Assembly: GCA_963704595.1 (NCBI GenBank)
Contig: OY969922.1
Location: 3,906,001-3,970,000, forward strand
DNA: 64,000 nt
Reading direction: 5' to 3'
Source of the DNA: Acuticoccus sp963704595
GTDB lineage: Bacteria; Pseudomonadota; Alphaproteobacteria; Rhizobiales; Amorphaceae
Part shown: positions 47,396-58,132 of the stretch, piece after piece
How the letters are laid out: every line of letters starts with the position of its first letter
How positions within the stretch are numbered: the stretch's first letter is position 1
Notes under the pieces: generated by a model
The model's database searches: none
Told to the model about the DNA's origin: nothing
The model's input: only the letters and a program-made list of their open reading frames with translations
Translations under genes and position numbers: made by a program

Positions 47396-48847
47396 ATGAC
47401 CGAAGTGACAGAGGCCCGCGCTCTCGCGGGACCGGGGGAACTCGCACGCCTGTCCGCCGCCGAACTCGTCGAAGGCTACCGGAGCGGCGCCTTTTCTCCG
47501 CGCGATGCGATGGAGGACGTGCTCGGCCAGCTCGAGGCGGTGGACGCGGCCTGCAACGTGGTCGTGACGCCCCTCTATGAGGAAGCGCTGGCGGCGGCCG
47601 ACGCCGCGACCAAAGCCTACCGCGACGGCAGCGCAGATGGCCCGTTCGCCGGCGTCCCGGTCACCATCAAGGACCTCGTGTTCGTGAAGGGCGTGGCGGC
47701 GAAGGGCGGCGCCCCCTCGCTGAAGGACTTCGTTCCGGCGAGCGACGCGCGGGTGGTCGAACGGCTGAAGGCGGCCGGCGCCATCGTCACCTGCAAGACC
47801 ACCACCTGCGAGTCCGGCTACAAGCTCACCGCCGACAGCCCGGTCACCGGCATCACGCGCAACCCCTGGGCGCCGAGCCGCACCTCCGGCGGCTCTTCCG
47901 GCGGCGCGGCTGCGGCGGTGGCGGGCGGCGGCGGCCCGATCGCGGTCGGCACGGACGGGGTCGGGTCCATCCGCGTGCCGTCGTCCTTCTGCGGCGTCTT
48001 CGGCATCAAGCCGACATTCGGGCTGGTCTCTCGGGCGCCGGGCTTCTTCCCACCCTCCTGGGGCAGCCTTGCCCACACCGGTCCGATCGCCCGCACGGTG
48101 GGCGACGCCGCCGCGATGCTCGCCATCCTTGCAGGGTATGACGCCCGTGACGCCGCCTCCTTCCCGTCCGCCCCGCTGGCGCCGGCCGCCGGCAGCCTGA
48201 AGGGCGTGCGGATCGGCATCTCGCCCGACTTCGGCTACGCCGCGGTAGCGGCCGACGTCGCCGCAGCGTTCGAGCGGGCGGTGGCGACGCTCGCCTCCCT
48301 CGGCGCCGAGATCGTCCCGCTCGAAACCGGCATCGCACCCGACATCCTCGAGACGATCCTCCTCCCCATCGCACTCAGTGAGCAGGCGGCCTCGGTCGGC
48401 GAGCGCGACGACTGCGACTTCGCCGGATCAGATCCCGCGTTCCGCGACGTCATCGCCCGCGGCCGCACCTACAGCAGCGTCGATTACATGACCGCCTCGC
48501 ACAGGCGCTCGAAGCTTCGCGGCAGATTCCTCGAGATGTTCGGCACAGTGGACCTCATCGTCACGCCGACGGTCGCGGTGACGGCGTTCGGCGCCGGCGA
48601 GCTCGGCGTGACCGAAATCGAGGGCACGCCGGTGGACAGCCATCTCGGCTGGTCGCCCTTCACCTGGCCGATCAACCTTGCCGGCCTTCCGGCAGCGTCC
48701 CTCCCCTGCGGCTTCGACCGCGACGGGCTCCCCATCGGACTTCAGGTCATCGCGCCGTGGCTCGGCGAGGAGCGTCTCCTCACCCTTTCCTACGCGTTCG
48801 AGGCGGCCGCCCCCTGGGCCGGAACCTGGCCCGCCCTCGGCGCCTGA
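47396..48847 (+). CDS. Amidase signature family hydrolase
   Basis: 483 residues from ATG 47396 (AGGAG 10 bases upstream; a TTG at 47390 is less likely). The Ser-cisSer-Lys triad is visible: Lys in VPVTIKDLVFVKG, cis-Ser and nucleophile in SRTSGGSSGGAAAAVAG and VGTDGVGSIRVPSSF. It is like GatA in sequence but stands alone without gatB/C, so it is a free amidase. It is the last gene of the hydroxylase operon and could open an amide or lactam made by hydroxylation next to nitrogen. Confidence 0.88.
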   Translation: MTEVTEARALAGPGELARLSAAELVEGYRSGAFSPRDAMEDVLGQLEAVDAACNVVVTPLYEEALAAADAATKAYRDGSADGPFAGVPVTIKDLVFVKGVAAKGGAPSLKDFVPASDARVVERLKAAGAIVTCKTTTCESGYKLTADSPVTGITRNPWAPSRTSGGSSGGAAAAVAGGGGPIAVGTDGVGSIRVPSSFCGVFGIKPTFGLVSRAPGFFPPSWGSLAHTGPIARTVGDAAAMLAILAGYDARDAASFPSAPLAPAAGSLKGVRIGISPDFGYAAVAADVAAAFERAVATLASLGAEIVPLETGIAPDILETILLPIALSEQAASVGERDDCDFAGSDPAFRDVIARGRTYSSVDYMTASHRRSKLRGRFLEMFGTVDLIVTPTVAVTAFGAGELGVTEIEGTPVDSHLGWSPFTWPINLAGLPAASLPCGFDRDGLPIGLQVIAPWLGEERLLTLSYAFEAAAPWAGTWPALGA

Positions 48848-49214
48848 TCCCGCCATCCGGGTCGCCATCGGCGGCCCGGACGGTCTCCTCGTCCCCGCCC
48901 GATGAGCGGACTGGACCGGGCCAGGTCGTTGGCGCTCGGCGCCGATAAGGCATGGCGCGATGTCAGTCGTCCGTGCCAGCCTGGGCGCACTGAAAAAATT
49001 CCTCAGCGCCTGTCATCCGACCGCGCGTTCGCACCGTAGATGAGGTCGGGCGAAGGCGCCCCCGAACGTCGTCCGGACAATGGGTCCGAAAGACGAGGGG
49101 GCGCCTTGCATCCGCCACGCGAATTGTCGCGCCCCTGCCGATTGCCGCGAGCCGGTATTGCCGGAGATCTTGAAAGGTATTTCGCAACGAGTTCGAACTT
49201 GGCACATTGCTTAA
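48848..49214. other. Intergenic region without a supported gene
   Basis: The 367 bases between the amidase stop and the hybrid-kinase start hold only short open frames without recognisable products. The last 90 bases are more AT-rich and probably contain the kinase promoter. No terminator hairpin with a T-tract was found. Confidence 0.45.
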
Positions 49215-52200
49215 GTGATCGAAGGCGGCGATCCCGGAGATGCTGAATTGGTGACTGGTACAGTCAGGGATACGGACACAATGCGCGTTTCGACGCTGCA
49301 GAGTTACGGTATCGTCGGCAGTGCTCCTCACGCCGCATTCGACCGCATCGTCCGCATGGCTGCCCGCATCTTCGACGTGCCGGTGGCGGTGATCTCGCTG
49401 GCGGACGGGGACAGCCACTGGCTGAAAGCAGCGTTCGGCATCGGTCACGACGCCGATTGCCCCGGCGCCCTCTTCAACGCCACGATCGGGCAGGACGACG
49501 TCTTCGTCGCGGCCGACGCCTCCGCCGATCCTCAGCTTGCCGACGATGCGAACGGCGGCGCGAGGCCCGCGATCCGTTTTTTCGCGGGGGCGCCGCTCGT
49601 CAACCCGCACGGGTTCAAGCTCGGCAGCCTGTGCATCGTCGACTGGAAGCCGCGGCACGATTTTTCGGAGCAGGACCGGGAAATCCTGCGCGACCTCGCC
49701 AACACTGTGTCCGAGCTGATCGAGAGCCACTTCCCGGCCGATCGCCGCAAGACCGCGGAGGCGCTCGCCGCGGCGCAGGAGGCGCGCTCCCGGACCGACC
49801 ACATCCACGGCGTCCTCCTCAAGGACGTGCCGCTGGCTGTCGCGATGTTCGACCGCTCGCACGCCTTCGTGCTGGCGACGCGGCGCTGGTGCAAGACGTT
49901 CGGCATCGACGGCAAGGACATCAAGGGCCGCTACCTGCTCGACGTCCAGCCCGACCTGCCGGCCGCCTGGCTCGAACAGCACGAACGCTGCCTCAACGGC
50001 CAGCGCTTCTTCGTCGAGGAGGAGGAGCTGGCGCTGCCCGGCCGCTCGCCCCACTGGTTCCGGCGGACCGTTCACCCCTGGCACGACCAGCACGGCAACC
50101 TCGGCGGGATCATCGTGGTTATGGTGAGCCTCGACGCGCAGGTGCGTGCGCGCCGGGAAGTCCACGACAGCCGCCACTTCATCCAGGCGATCCTGCACAA
50201 CGTGAACGAAGGGATCATCGCCTGCGACGCCGACGGAGAGATCTCGCTCGCCAACCCCGCAAGTGCCCGCATTCTCGGCACGGACCCGGCGGACCTCTCC
50301 GACCCCGGCGCCTGGCGCAACAGGATCAAGGTGTACCGCAACGGCGAGGACAAGCCCGTGCCGCTGGCTGATTTCCCGCTCGCGCGGCTGTTGCGCGGCG
50401 ATGAGATCAAGGCGGAGGAGCTGCGGGTCGTCAACGTCGCGAAGAGCGCGCGGCAGCTCGTCATCCACGGCGCCGCGATGCGCGAGCCGAACGGCGAAAT
50501 CATGGGTGCGGTGATCTCGCTCCACGACGTCACCCGGGAGCGGGCGATCCACCGGAGCTGGCGAGAAGCCGACGCGCTCTACAAGGCGGTGTTCAACGCC
50601 GCCAGCCACTACGCCACCGTGATCGATGCCGATTTCAAGGTCGTGGAGGTGAACAGCCGCGCCGAATCCATCCTGCAGCAGCCGCGCGAGGAGCTGATCG
50701 GGCTGCCCATGTGGGACGATGCATTCTGGAAGGGGTGCCGCCACGAAATCCCCCGGCTCATGGATTCGCTGCGGGCCGCCGCCTCGGGCGAACTGGTGAA
50801 CTACGAATTCGACTACACCACGCCCGACGGCACCCCCATACCGATCGAATACTACCTGACGCCGGTGCTGAACGAGGCCGGCGAGGTGACGCACATCATC
50901 TCCGAAGGGCGCGACATCACCGAGCGGCGCGCCCACGAAGAAGCGCTCCTGCGCAAGACGGCCGAGCTGGAGATGATCTTCAACAACGTGCCGATCCGCA
51001 TCTTCTACAAGGACGACCGCAACCGGATCATCCGCCTCAACGCGCCGGCGGCGGCCTCCATGGGACTGAGTGTCGCCGAGGCGGAGGGCGCCGAAACGGC
51101 CGACTTCTTCACCGAACACGCGGCGGAGTACCACGAGCGCGACCTCGAGGTGATCAACTCCGGCCAGCCTCTCCTCGGCTTCGTCGAGCCCTATGCGCCC
51201 GTCAACGGCGAGGCGGGCTGGGTCCGCACCGACAAGGTGCCTCACGTCGATCCGGCCACGGGCGAACGCTTCCTGTTCGTTGCCTCGGTGGACATCACCG
51301 CCGAACGCGAGGCGGTGGAGGCCCTGCGTGAGAGCGAAGAGCGTTACCGCCTCCTCTACAACCAGACCCCCGTGATGCTGCAGTCGGTCGGCGCCGACGG
51401 GCGGATCGTCAGCGTGAGCGACTACTGGCTCGAGAAGCTCGGCTACAGCAGCGAGGACGTCATCGGCGCGCCTGCGCACGCGTTCGTCCGCGGCGGCGAG
51501 CAGATCATTTTCCCCTGGCAGACCGGAACCGACGATCCGGTCGTGGACATGGAGATCGATCTACTTGCCCGGGACGGGTCGCTGATCACCGTGCTCCTTT
51601 CCTCCGTCGCGATGCGCTTGCCGATCGGCGGCCAGCCGAGATGGCTGACCAGCCTCACCGACATCACCGACCGCAAGCGGATGGAGACGCAGCTCTTCCA
51701 GGCGAGCAAGATGGAGAGCGTGGGGCAGCTCACGGGGGGCCTCGCGCACGATTTCAACAACCTCCTGTGCATCGTCCTCGGCAACCTCCAGCTCATGGAA
51801 CGCCGGATCGGGCGGGACGAACGGCTGGCGCCCCTCCTCAATTCCGCCATCCAGGCCGTGAGGAGCGGCTCGGACCTCACCCAGCGTCTCCTCGCGGTCT
51901 CGCGCGGGATGCCGCTCGAGACGACGAACGTCGACGTGGTGAAGCTCGTCGGCAACCTCCACGAACTTCTCCAGCGCGCGCTCGGCAGCCGTTTCGACCT
52001 CAGGCTCGAACTCGAGACGGAACAGGCGATCGCCCGCAGCGACAAGGCGCAGCTCGAGGCGGCGGTCCTCAACCTTGCCATCAACGCGCGCGACGCGATG
52101 ATTGCGAACGGCAGCCTGACGGTGACGGTTTCCAAGGTGGAGCTGACCCGCGAGGAGCCCGAACTGAGGCCGGGCTCCTACGTGACGCTGTCGGTCGCCG

Positions 52201-52890
52201 ACACCGGCGTCGGCATCGCGCCGGACGTGATGCCGCGGGTGCTGGAGCCCTTCTTCACCACCAAGTCGCGCGGCAAGGGGAGCGGCCTCGGCCTCGCGAT
52301 GATCTACGGCTTCATGCGGCAGATGGGCGGGACGGTGCGGATCGAGAGCGAGGTCGGCAAGGGGACCGTCGTCACGCTCTACATGCCCGCGGGGACCGGG
52401 GCGGCGGAGAGCACGCCACCAGAGCAAGCCGCCGCGCTGGCGCAGGCGGACCTGCGCGGCGCGACCATCCTCGTCGCCGAGGACCAGGAGGAAGTCCGCA
52501 GCACGATCGTCGCGCTCCTCAGCGAAGGCGGCTGCCATCCGCTTACCGCGTCGAGCGGCCCGGAAGCGTTCGCGATGCTGGAGTCCGGCGTCGCGGTCGA
52601 TCTCCTTCTCACCGACATCATCATGCCCGGCGCGTACAACGGCGTCGGCCTCGCGCGCCGCGCGAAGGCGCTGAGGCCGAACCTGCCGATCCTGTTCGCG
52701 ACCGGCTATGCGGAGGACGCTGTCCTCGAGGCCGCGCGGATGTTTTCCGACCATCCCGATCCTGCGAAAACCCCTGCGCGACGGTCTCCTTCTCCAGAGC
52801 ATCGGGCAGGCGCTCGCCGCTTCCCCGGGCTTCCGGCGGATCCCCGCGACGGACGCGGCCGCGCCCAAAGCCGGGACGGTGCCTCACTGA
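49215..52890 (+). CDS. GAF/multi-PAS hybrid sensor histidine kinase/response regulator (one frameshift near the end)
   Basis: About 1225 residues. In order: a GAF domain (FDRIVRMAARIFDVPVAVISL to about residue 175); about five PAS domains from residue 200 to 830 (examples NVNEGIIACDADGEISLAN, YATVIDADFKVVEVNS, VMLQSVGADGRIVSVSD); the HisKA helix with GGLAHDFNNLLCIVLG and phosphoacceptor His; HATPase motifs NLAINARDAM and VADTGVGIAP; and a receiver domain (LLLTDIIMPG). No membrane helix is seen, so it is cytosolic. A TTTT run near 52745 has one base too many; correction gives PILRKPLRDGLLLQ and the stop at 52890. The start may be GTG 49215 or ATG 49281. No partner gene adjoins. Confidence 0.85.
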
Positions 52891-53259
52891 GGCTAGCACG
52901 CCGCGCTTTGCGCATGGACGGCGCGACTGATCGGCGCGGGCGGCGGTTGCACAGCACTAAGGCAGAACGCTGGCTCGCACTTCTGGTAGGCAGAACGCAT
53001 ACTCGGTATGTCGCTGAGACGTTTGCCATAAAGGCCGAAACGCGTCATAGCACGGATACCGTGGGAGGCGCTTCGCATGCCGTCGGACCTTCCTCGAATG
53101 AGCAATCTGGACGACGTTCGGGCGATCGCTTCTGGTCTCTCGCTATGTCTTTCGTTCTATAATTGCGACACACCTGTACGGCTTGCCCGAAGCCGCGCCG
53201 GTCGTTTTTGTTCGTGAACGGCGCTGCAATCTGGCGGTGCCGCAGTGAAAGAAGATCGT
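52891..53259. other. Intergenic region without a supported gene
   Basis: The 369 bases between the corrected end of the hybrid kinase and the efflux adaptor are moderately AT-rich around 52980-53160. The uncorrected kinase frame reads through to 53162, but that tail is low-complexity and Arg-rich, an artefact of the shift. No gene or clear repressor operator was found, although efflux operons often have one here. Confidence 0.45.
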
Positions 53260-54705
53260 ATGTCGTCGTTCGCTTGGCGCGCCGCCAGCGCCGGTCTGGC
53301 GCTCCTTCTCATGACAGGCGTTGCGGATGCACAGCGCAGCCGCTCCAATTCAACCAGTGCGAATGCCCCGGCCGCAGCCGAGGAGCCCGCGGCCCCGGCA
53401 GCCCCCGCGGAAGCTGAAGCCGAGGCCGAGGCACCCAAGGGCCCCCCGCCTCCCGGCGTGACCTTCGTCACGCTCGAGGAGCAGGACATCACGCTGACGA
53501 CCCTCCTCCCCGGCCGCGTCGTCGCGTCGGGAATTGCGGAAGTCCGCCCGCAGGTCGCCGGCATCATCACCGAGCGCCTGTTCGACGAAGGCGCGGACGT
53601 GACGATCGGCGATCCGATGTACCGGATCGACCCCGCCACCTACGAGGCGAGCGTCGCCGCCGCCAACGCGCAGGTCGCGCAGGCGCAGGCGGCCTACAAC
53701 GCGGCAGAGAGCGAAGCGACGCGGTCCCAGCGGCTGCGCGATCGCGGCGTCGTCAGCGACCAGGCGTTCGAGACCTCCAACGCCTCGAAGGAAACCACCG
53801 CGGCCGCGCTCCAGGTGGCCCAGGCGCAGCTCCAGCAGGCGCAGATCGACCTCGACCGCACCACGATCCGCGCGGCCCTCTCCGGCGTCGTCGGCCGCTC
53901 GCTGACCACCCGCGGCGCCCTCGTGACGTCCGGCCAGACGGTGCCGCTCGCGATCATCCGCAACATCGATCCGGTGTTCGTGGACGTCACGCAGTCCGCC
54001 GCGGAGCTGCTCGAGTTCCGCCGCGGCGTGACGAAGCAGAAGCTCGGCGACGCCGATCTCTCGGTGTCGCTGATCCTCGCCGACGACACGACCTACGAGG
54101 AGACCGGCACGCTCACCGCCGCCGAGGTGAACGTCAACGAATCGACCGGCGTCGTCACGCTGCGCCTCACCTTCCCCAACCCCAACCGCTTCCTGCTGCC
54201 GGGGATGTACGTCCAGGTGCGCATGCCCCAGGGGGTTGCCGAGGACGTGGTGCTGGCGCCGCAGGAAGGCGTGACCCGTAACCGCCGCGGCCAGCCGATC
54301 GGCTACGTGGTGTCGGCGGACAACGTCATCGAGGAGCGCCAGCTCACGATCGAGGGTGCGCGCGACAACAAGTGGATCGTCACCGAGGGGCTGAAGGGCG
54401 GCGACCGCTTCGTGGTCGAAGGCCTGCAGCGGATCGCGCCGGGCGCGCAGGTCAACCCGTCGGAGCGGGAAGCGCCTGCACCGGCCGCTCCCGATGGCGC
54501 GGCGGCGGCCCCGGCGGGCGAGGCAGCGCCCGAGGCTGCGGCCGGCCCCTCCGCCGCGGTGGAGCCGGAGCCTGCCGCGCCGGCAGCGGGCGGCATGGCC
54601 GCACAGGCGGCGGAGCCCGCCCCGGCGGCGACGCCGACGGCCAAGCCCGAAAAGCCCGAGACCGCGGCCGCAGCGGCGGACGAGCCCCGCACGGTCGCCA
54701 ACTAG
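53260..54705 (+). CDS. RND efflux membrane-fusion (adaptor) protein, AcrA-like
   Basis: 481 residues. The signal peptide is MSSFAWRAASAGLALLLMTG with ADAQ cleavage and no lipobox Cys. Adaptor motifs include VVASGIAEVRPQVAGII (lipoyl half), an alpha-hairpin (residues about 120-190: AAANAQVAQAQAAYNAAES), IRAALSGVVGRS and NRFLLPGMYVQVRMPQG. The C-terminal 90 residues are an unusual Ala/Pro/Glu-rich tail (APAPAAPDGAAAAPAGEAA). ATG 53260 is preferred to GTG 53245. It precedes the acrB-like pump by 131 bases; no outer-membrane channel gene is seen nearby. Confidence 0.88.
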   Translation: MSSFAWRAASAGLALLLMTGVADAQRSRSNSTSANAPAAAEEPAAPAAPAEAEAEAEAPKGPPPPGVTFVTLEEQDITLTTLLPGRVVASGIAEVRPQVAGIITERLFDEGADVTIGDPMYRIDPATYEASVAAANAQVAQAQAAYNAAESEATRSQRLRDRGVVSDQAFETSNASKETTAAALQVAQAQLQQAQIDLDRTTIRAALSGVVGRSLTTRGALVTSGQTVPLAIIRNIDPVFVDVTQSAAELLEFRRGVTKQKLGDADLSVSLILADDTTYEETGTLTAAEVNVNESTGVVTLRLTFPNPNRFLLPGMYVQVRMPQGVAEDVVLAPQEGVTRNRRGQPIGYVVSADNVIEERQLTIEGARDNKWIVTEGLKGGDRFVVEGLQRIAPGAQVNPSEREAPAPAAPDGAAAAPAGEAAPEAAAGPSAAVEPEPAAPAAGGMAAQAAEPAPAATPTAKPEKPETAAAAADEPRTVAN

Positions 54706-54836
54706 CGCTCCCCGCAGCGGCGCCAGCGGGCGCCGCCGTGACCCGTAGCAATTCCTGACCCGGCGTAGGTCCGGCAGGCGAGGACCAGAGTCCCGCCCGG
54801 CCGGACCTCAGCCACACGCCCTGTGGAGGGTGCCTC

Positions 54837-57800
54837 ATGGCGAAATTCTTCATCGACCGGCCCGTGTTCGCATGGGTCATCTCGATCATCATCATGGGCA
54901 TCGGCATCCTGTCGATCCTGACGCTGCCGATCGCGCAGTACCCGCAGATCGCACCGCCTTCGGTGACGGTGGCGGCCAGCTATCCCGGCGCCTCGGCCGA
55001 GACGGTCGCCAACACCGTGACACAGGTGATGGAACAGCAGATGACCGGGCTCGATGGCCTGCGCTACTTCTCGTCGAGCTCCACCTCCTCCGGGCTCGGC
55101 GCAGATCACCCTCACCTTCGAGACCGGGACCGACCCCGACATCGCACAGGTGCAGGTGCAGAACCGGCTCAGCCAGGCGACCCCGCTCCTGCCGGAGGTC
55201 GTCCAGCGCCAGGGCATCACGGTGCGCAAGTCCTCCGCCGGCTTCCTGATGGTGATCGGCCTCATCTCCGAGAACGGAACGCTGGAGCAGGTCGACCTGT
55301 CGGACTACCTCGCCTCCAACATCGTCGACGAGATGAGCCGCGTCGAAGGCGTCGGCCAGGTGCCAGGTGTTCGGCTCCAAGTACGCCATGCGCATCTGGC
55401 TCGACCCCTCCAAGCTCGCCGCCTACGAACTGTCGCCGGAAGACATCGTCGCGGCCGTCTCCGCCGAGAACGCGCAGATCTCCGCAGGCTCGTTCGGCTC
55501 GCTGCCCTCCGTCGAGGGGCAGATGCTGAACGCGACGATCACCGCCCAGTCGCTCCTGCAGACGCCGGAGGACTTCGAGCAGATCGTCGTCCGCGCCGAG
55601 ACCGACGGCGGCCTCGTCCTCCTCAACGACGTGGCGCGGGTGGAGATCGGCGCCGAAGAGTACCAGACCATCGCCCGCTACAACCGCCAGCCGGCGGCCG
55701 GCATGGCGATCCAGCTCGCCAGCGGCGCCAACGCGCTCGACACCGCCACCGCCGTGCGCGAACGGATCGAGGAATTCTCCGAAGTTCTTCCCCGAGGGCG
55801 TCTCCTACGTCATCCCCTACGACACGACGCCGTTCGTCACGATCTCGATCGAGGAGGTCGTGAAGACGCTGTTCGAGGCGATCGTCCTCGTCTTCTTCGT
55901 GATGTTCCTGTTCCTGCAGAACCTGCGCGCCACGATCATCCCGACGCTTGCGGTCCCGGTCGTGCTCCTCGGCACCTTCGGCATCCTCGCGCTCGCGGGG
56001 TTCACCATCAACACGCTGACGATGCTGGCAATGGTGCTCGCCATCGGCCTCCTCGTCGACGACGCGATCGTGGTGGTCGAGAACGTCGAGCGCATCATGG
56101 AGGAGGAAGGGCTCGAGCCGCGCGAGGCGACGCGCAAGTCGATGGGGCAGATCACCGGCGCGCTGATCGGCATCGCGATGGTGCTGTCGGCGGTGTTCGT
56201 GCCGATGGCCTTCTTCGGCGGCTCCACCGGCGTCATCTACAAGCAGTTCTCCATCACCATCGTCTCGGCCATGGCGCTGTCGGTGGTGGTTGCGCTGACG
56301 CTGACGCCCGCCCTCTGCGCCACCATCCTGAAGAAGCCGAAGCATGACCACGACCGCCGCAAGGGCGCGTTCGGCTGGTTCAACCGCGGCTTCGGGGCGA
56401 CGCAGAACGGCTACACCGGCCTCGTCGGCTTCGTCGCGCGGCGTCCGTTCCGGGTCGGCATCCTCTACCTCGCGCTGGTCGGCGGCATGGTATGGATGTT
56501 CGTCAACACCCCCACCGGCTTCCTGCCCGACGAGGACCAGGGGATCATGTTCACGCTGATCCAGGCCCCCACCGGCGCCACCGCCGAGCGCACGCTCGAG
56601 GTGGTCAAGAAGGTCGAGGACTACTTCCTCGACGGCGAGTCGGACAACGTCGCCTCGATGTTCGGCGTGGTCGGCTTCTCGTTCGCGGGCGCCGGCCAGA
56701 ACATGGGCCTCGGCTTCGTGCGCCTGAAGGACTGGGAGGAGCGGACCGAGCCCGGGCAGGGCGTCCAGGCGATCGCCGGCCGCGGCTTCGGCGCGCTCAG
56801 CCAGATCCGCGACGCGATGGTATTCCCGATCGTGCCGCCGGCGGTGATCGAGCTCGGCAACGTCTCCGGCTTCGACTTCTACCTCCAGGCCCGCGCCGGG
56901 CAGACCCACGAGCAGCTTCTCGCAGGCGCGCAACCAGTTCCTCGGGATGCTGCGCCCAGTCGCCGCTGATCGCCTCGGCCCGGCCCAACGGGCTGGAGGA
57001 CGCCGCCCAGTACAACCTCGACATCGACTGGCGGGCCGCCGGCGCGATGGGCGTCACCGCGACCGACGTCGGCAACCTCGCTCCAGACCGCGTGGGCCGG
57101 CGCCTACGTCAACGACTTCCTCAACCAGGGCCGGGTCAAGCGCGTGATCGTGCAGGGCGAGGCCGACGCGCGCTCCACGCCGGAGGACATCGAGCGCTGG
57201 CGGGTGCGCAACGCGTCGGGCGGCCTCGTGCCGTTCTCCAACTTCGCGGACGGGAGCTGGCGGTTCGGCCCGCAGGGGCTGACGCGCTACAACGGCGTCC
57301 CGTCGATGCAGATCCAGGGCTCGCCCGCCCCGGGCGTCGCGACGGGTGAGGCGATGGCCGAGGTGGAGCGCCTCGCCGGTCAGCTCGGCACCGGCTTCCA
57401 GGTGGCGTGGACGGGGCTGTCGCTGGAGGAGACCGAGTCCGGCGGTCGCAGGCCCCGCTCCTCTACGCCCTGTCGCTGGCGGCCGTGTTCCTGTCGCTGG
57501 CGGCGCTCTACGAGAGCTGGTCGATCCCGTTCGCGGTGATGCTCGCGATGCCGATCGGCGTGCTGGGCGCATTGTGCGGCGCGTGGCTCGGCGGGTTCGA
57601 CAACGGCGTGTTCTTCCAGGTGGGCCTCCTCACGGTCATCGGCCTCACGGGCAAGAACGCGATCCTGATCGTGGAGTTTGCCCGGGACAGGATGGTGCAC
57701 GAGGGTGAGGATGCCGTCACGGCTGCCATCGTCGCCTCGCGCCAGCGGTTCCGGCCGATCATCATGACCTCGATGGCCTTCTCGCTCGGCGTGCTGCCGC

Positions 57801-58015
57801 TGGTGCTTTCGAGCGGCGCGGGTTCGGCGGGCCGGCAGGCGATCGGCTCCGGCGTCCTTGGCGGCACCATCGCCGCGACGGTGCTCGGCGTGATCTTCGT
57901 GCCGATGTTCTTCGTCGCGGTGCAGCGGGTCGTCTCCGGCCTCAGCCGCAAGAAGAAGACCGACGCGCCGGACGCGGGCAAGAGCGCCGACGCCCACCCC
58001 GCCCCGGCCGAATAG
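54837..58015 (+). CDS. RND multidrug efflux pump, AcrB-like (seven frameshift sites)
   Basis: Inner-membrane proton/drug antiporter of about 1058 residues. The N-terminus MAKFFIDRPVFAWVISIII is canonical. Proton-relay Asp pair lies in LLVDDAIVVVENVER (TM4) and the Lys in GLTGKNAILIVEFA (TM10). Frame changes occur near 55095, 55363, 55782, 56926, 56953, 57082 and 57440. Six resolve as one added base each, for example GGG for GG at 55095 restoring SGSAQITLTF. All catalytic residues and domain order survive, so the gene is probably intact in the organism. It pairs with the adaptor upstream. Substrates are unknown. Confidence 0.88.
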
Positions 58016-58132
58016 GCCTCAGGGAAGGCCGCGCCCGCCCGGCGCGGCCTTGCCCCGATTGCAAGGGCGGCGCCGCCGGGCGAAGGTCACGGCGGCGCCC
58101 ACCCGCGGCGCACCGAACGGAGGCGCCGCATC

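Noticed and set aside
47396..48847. GatA subunit of the tRNA amidotransferase
   Set aside because: No gatB or gatC nearby and context is a catabolic operon; amidase signature alone does not define GatA.
52756..53162. C-terminal extension of the hybrid kinase to 53162
   Set aside because: Arg/Ser-rich and motif-free; one base correction in a T-run gives the normal receiver-domain end at 52890.
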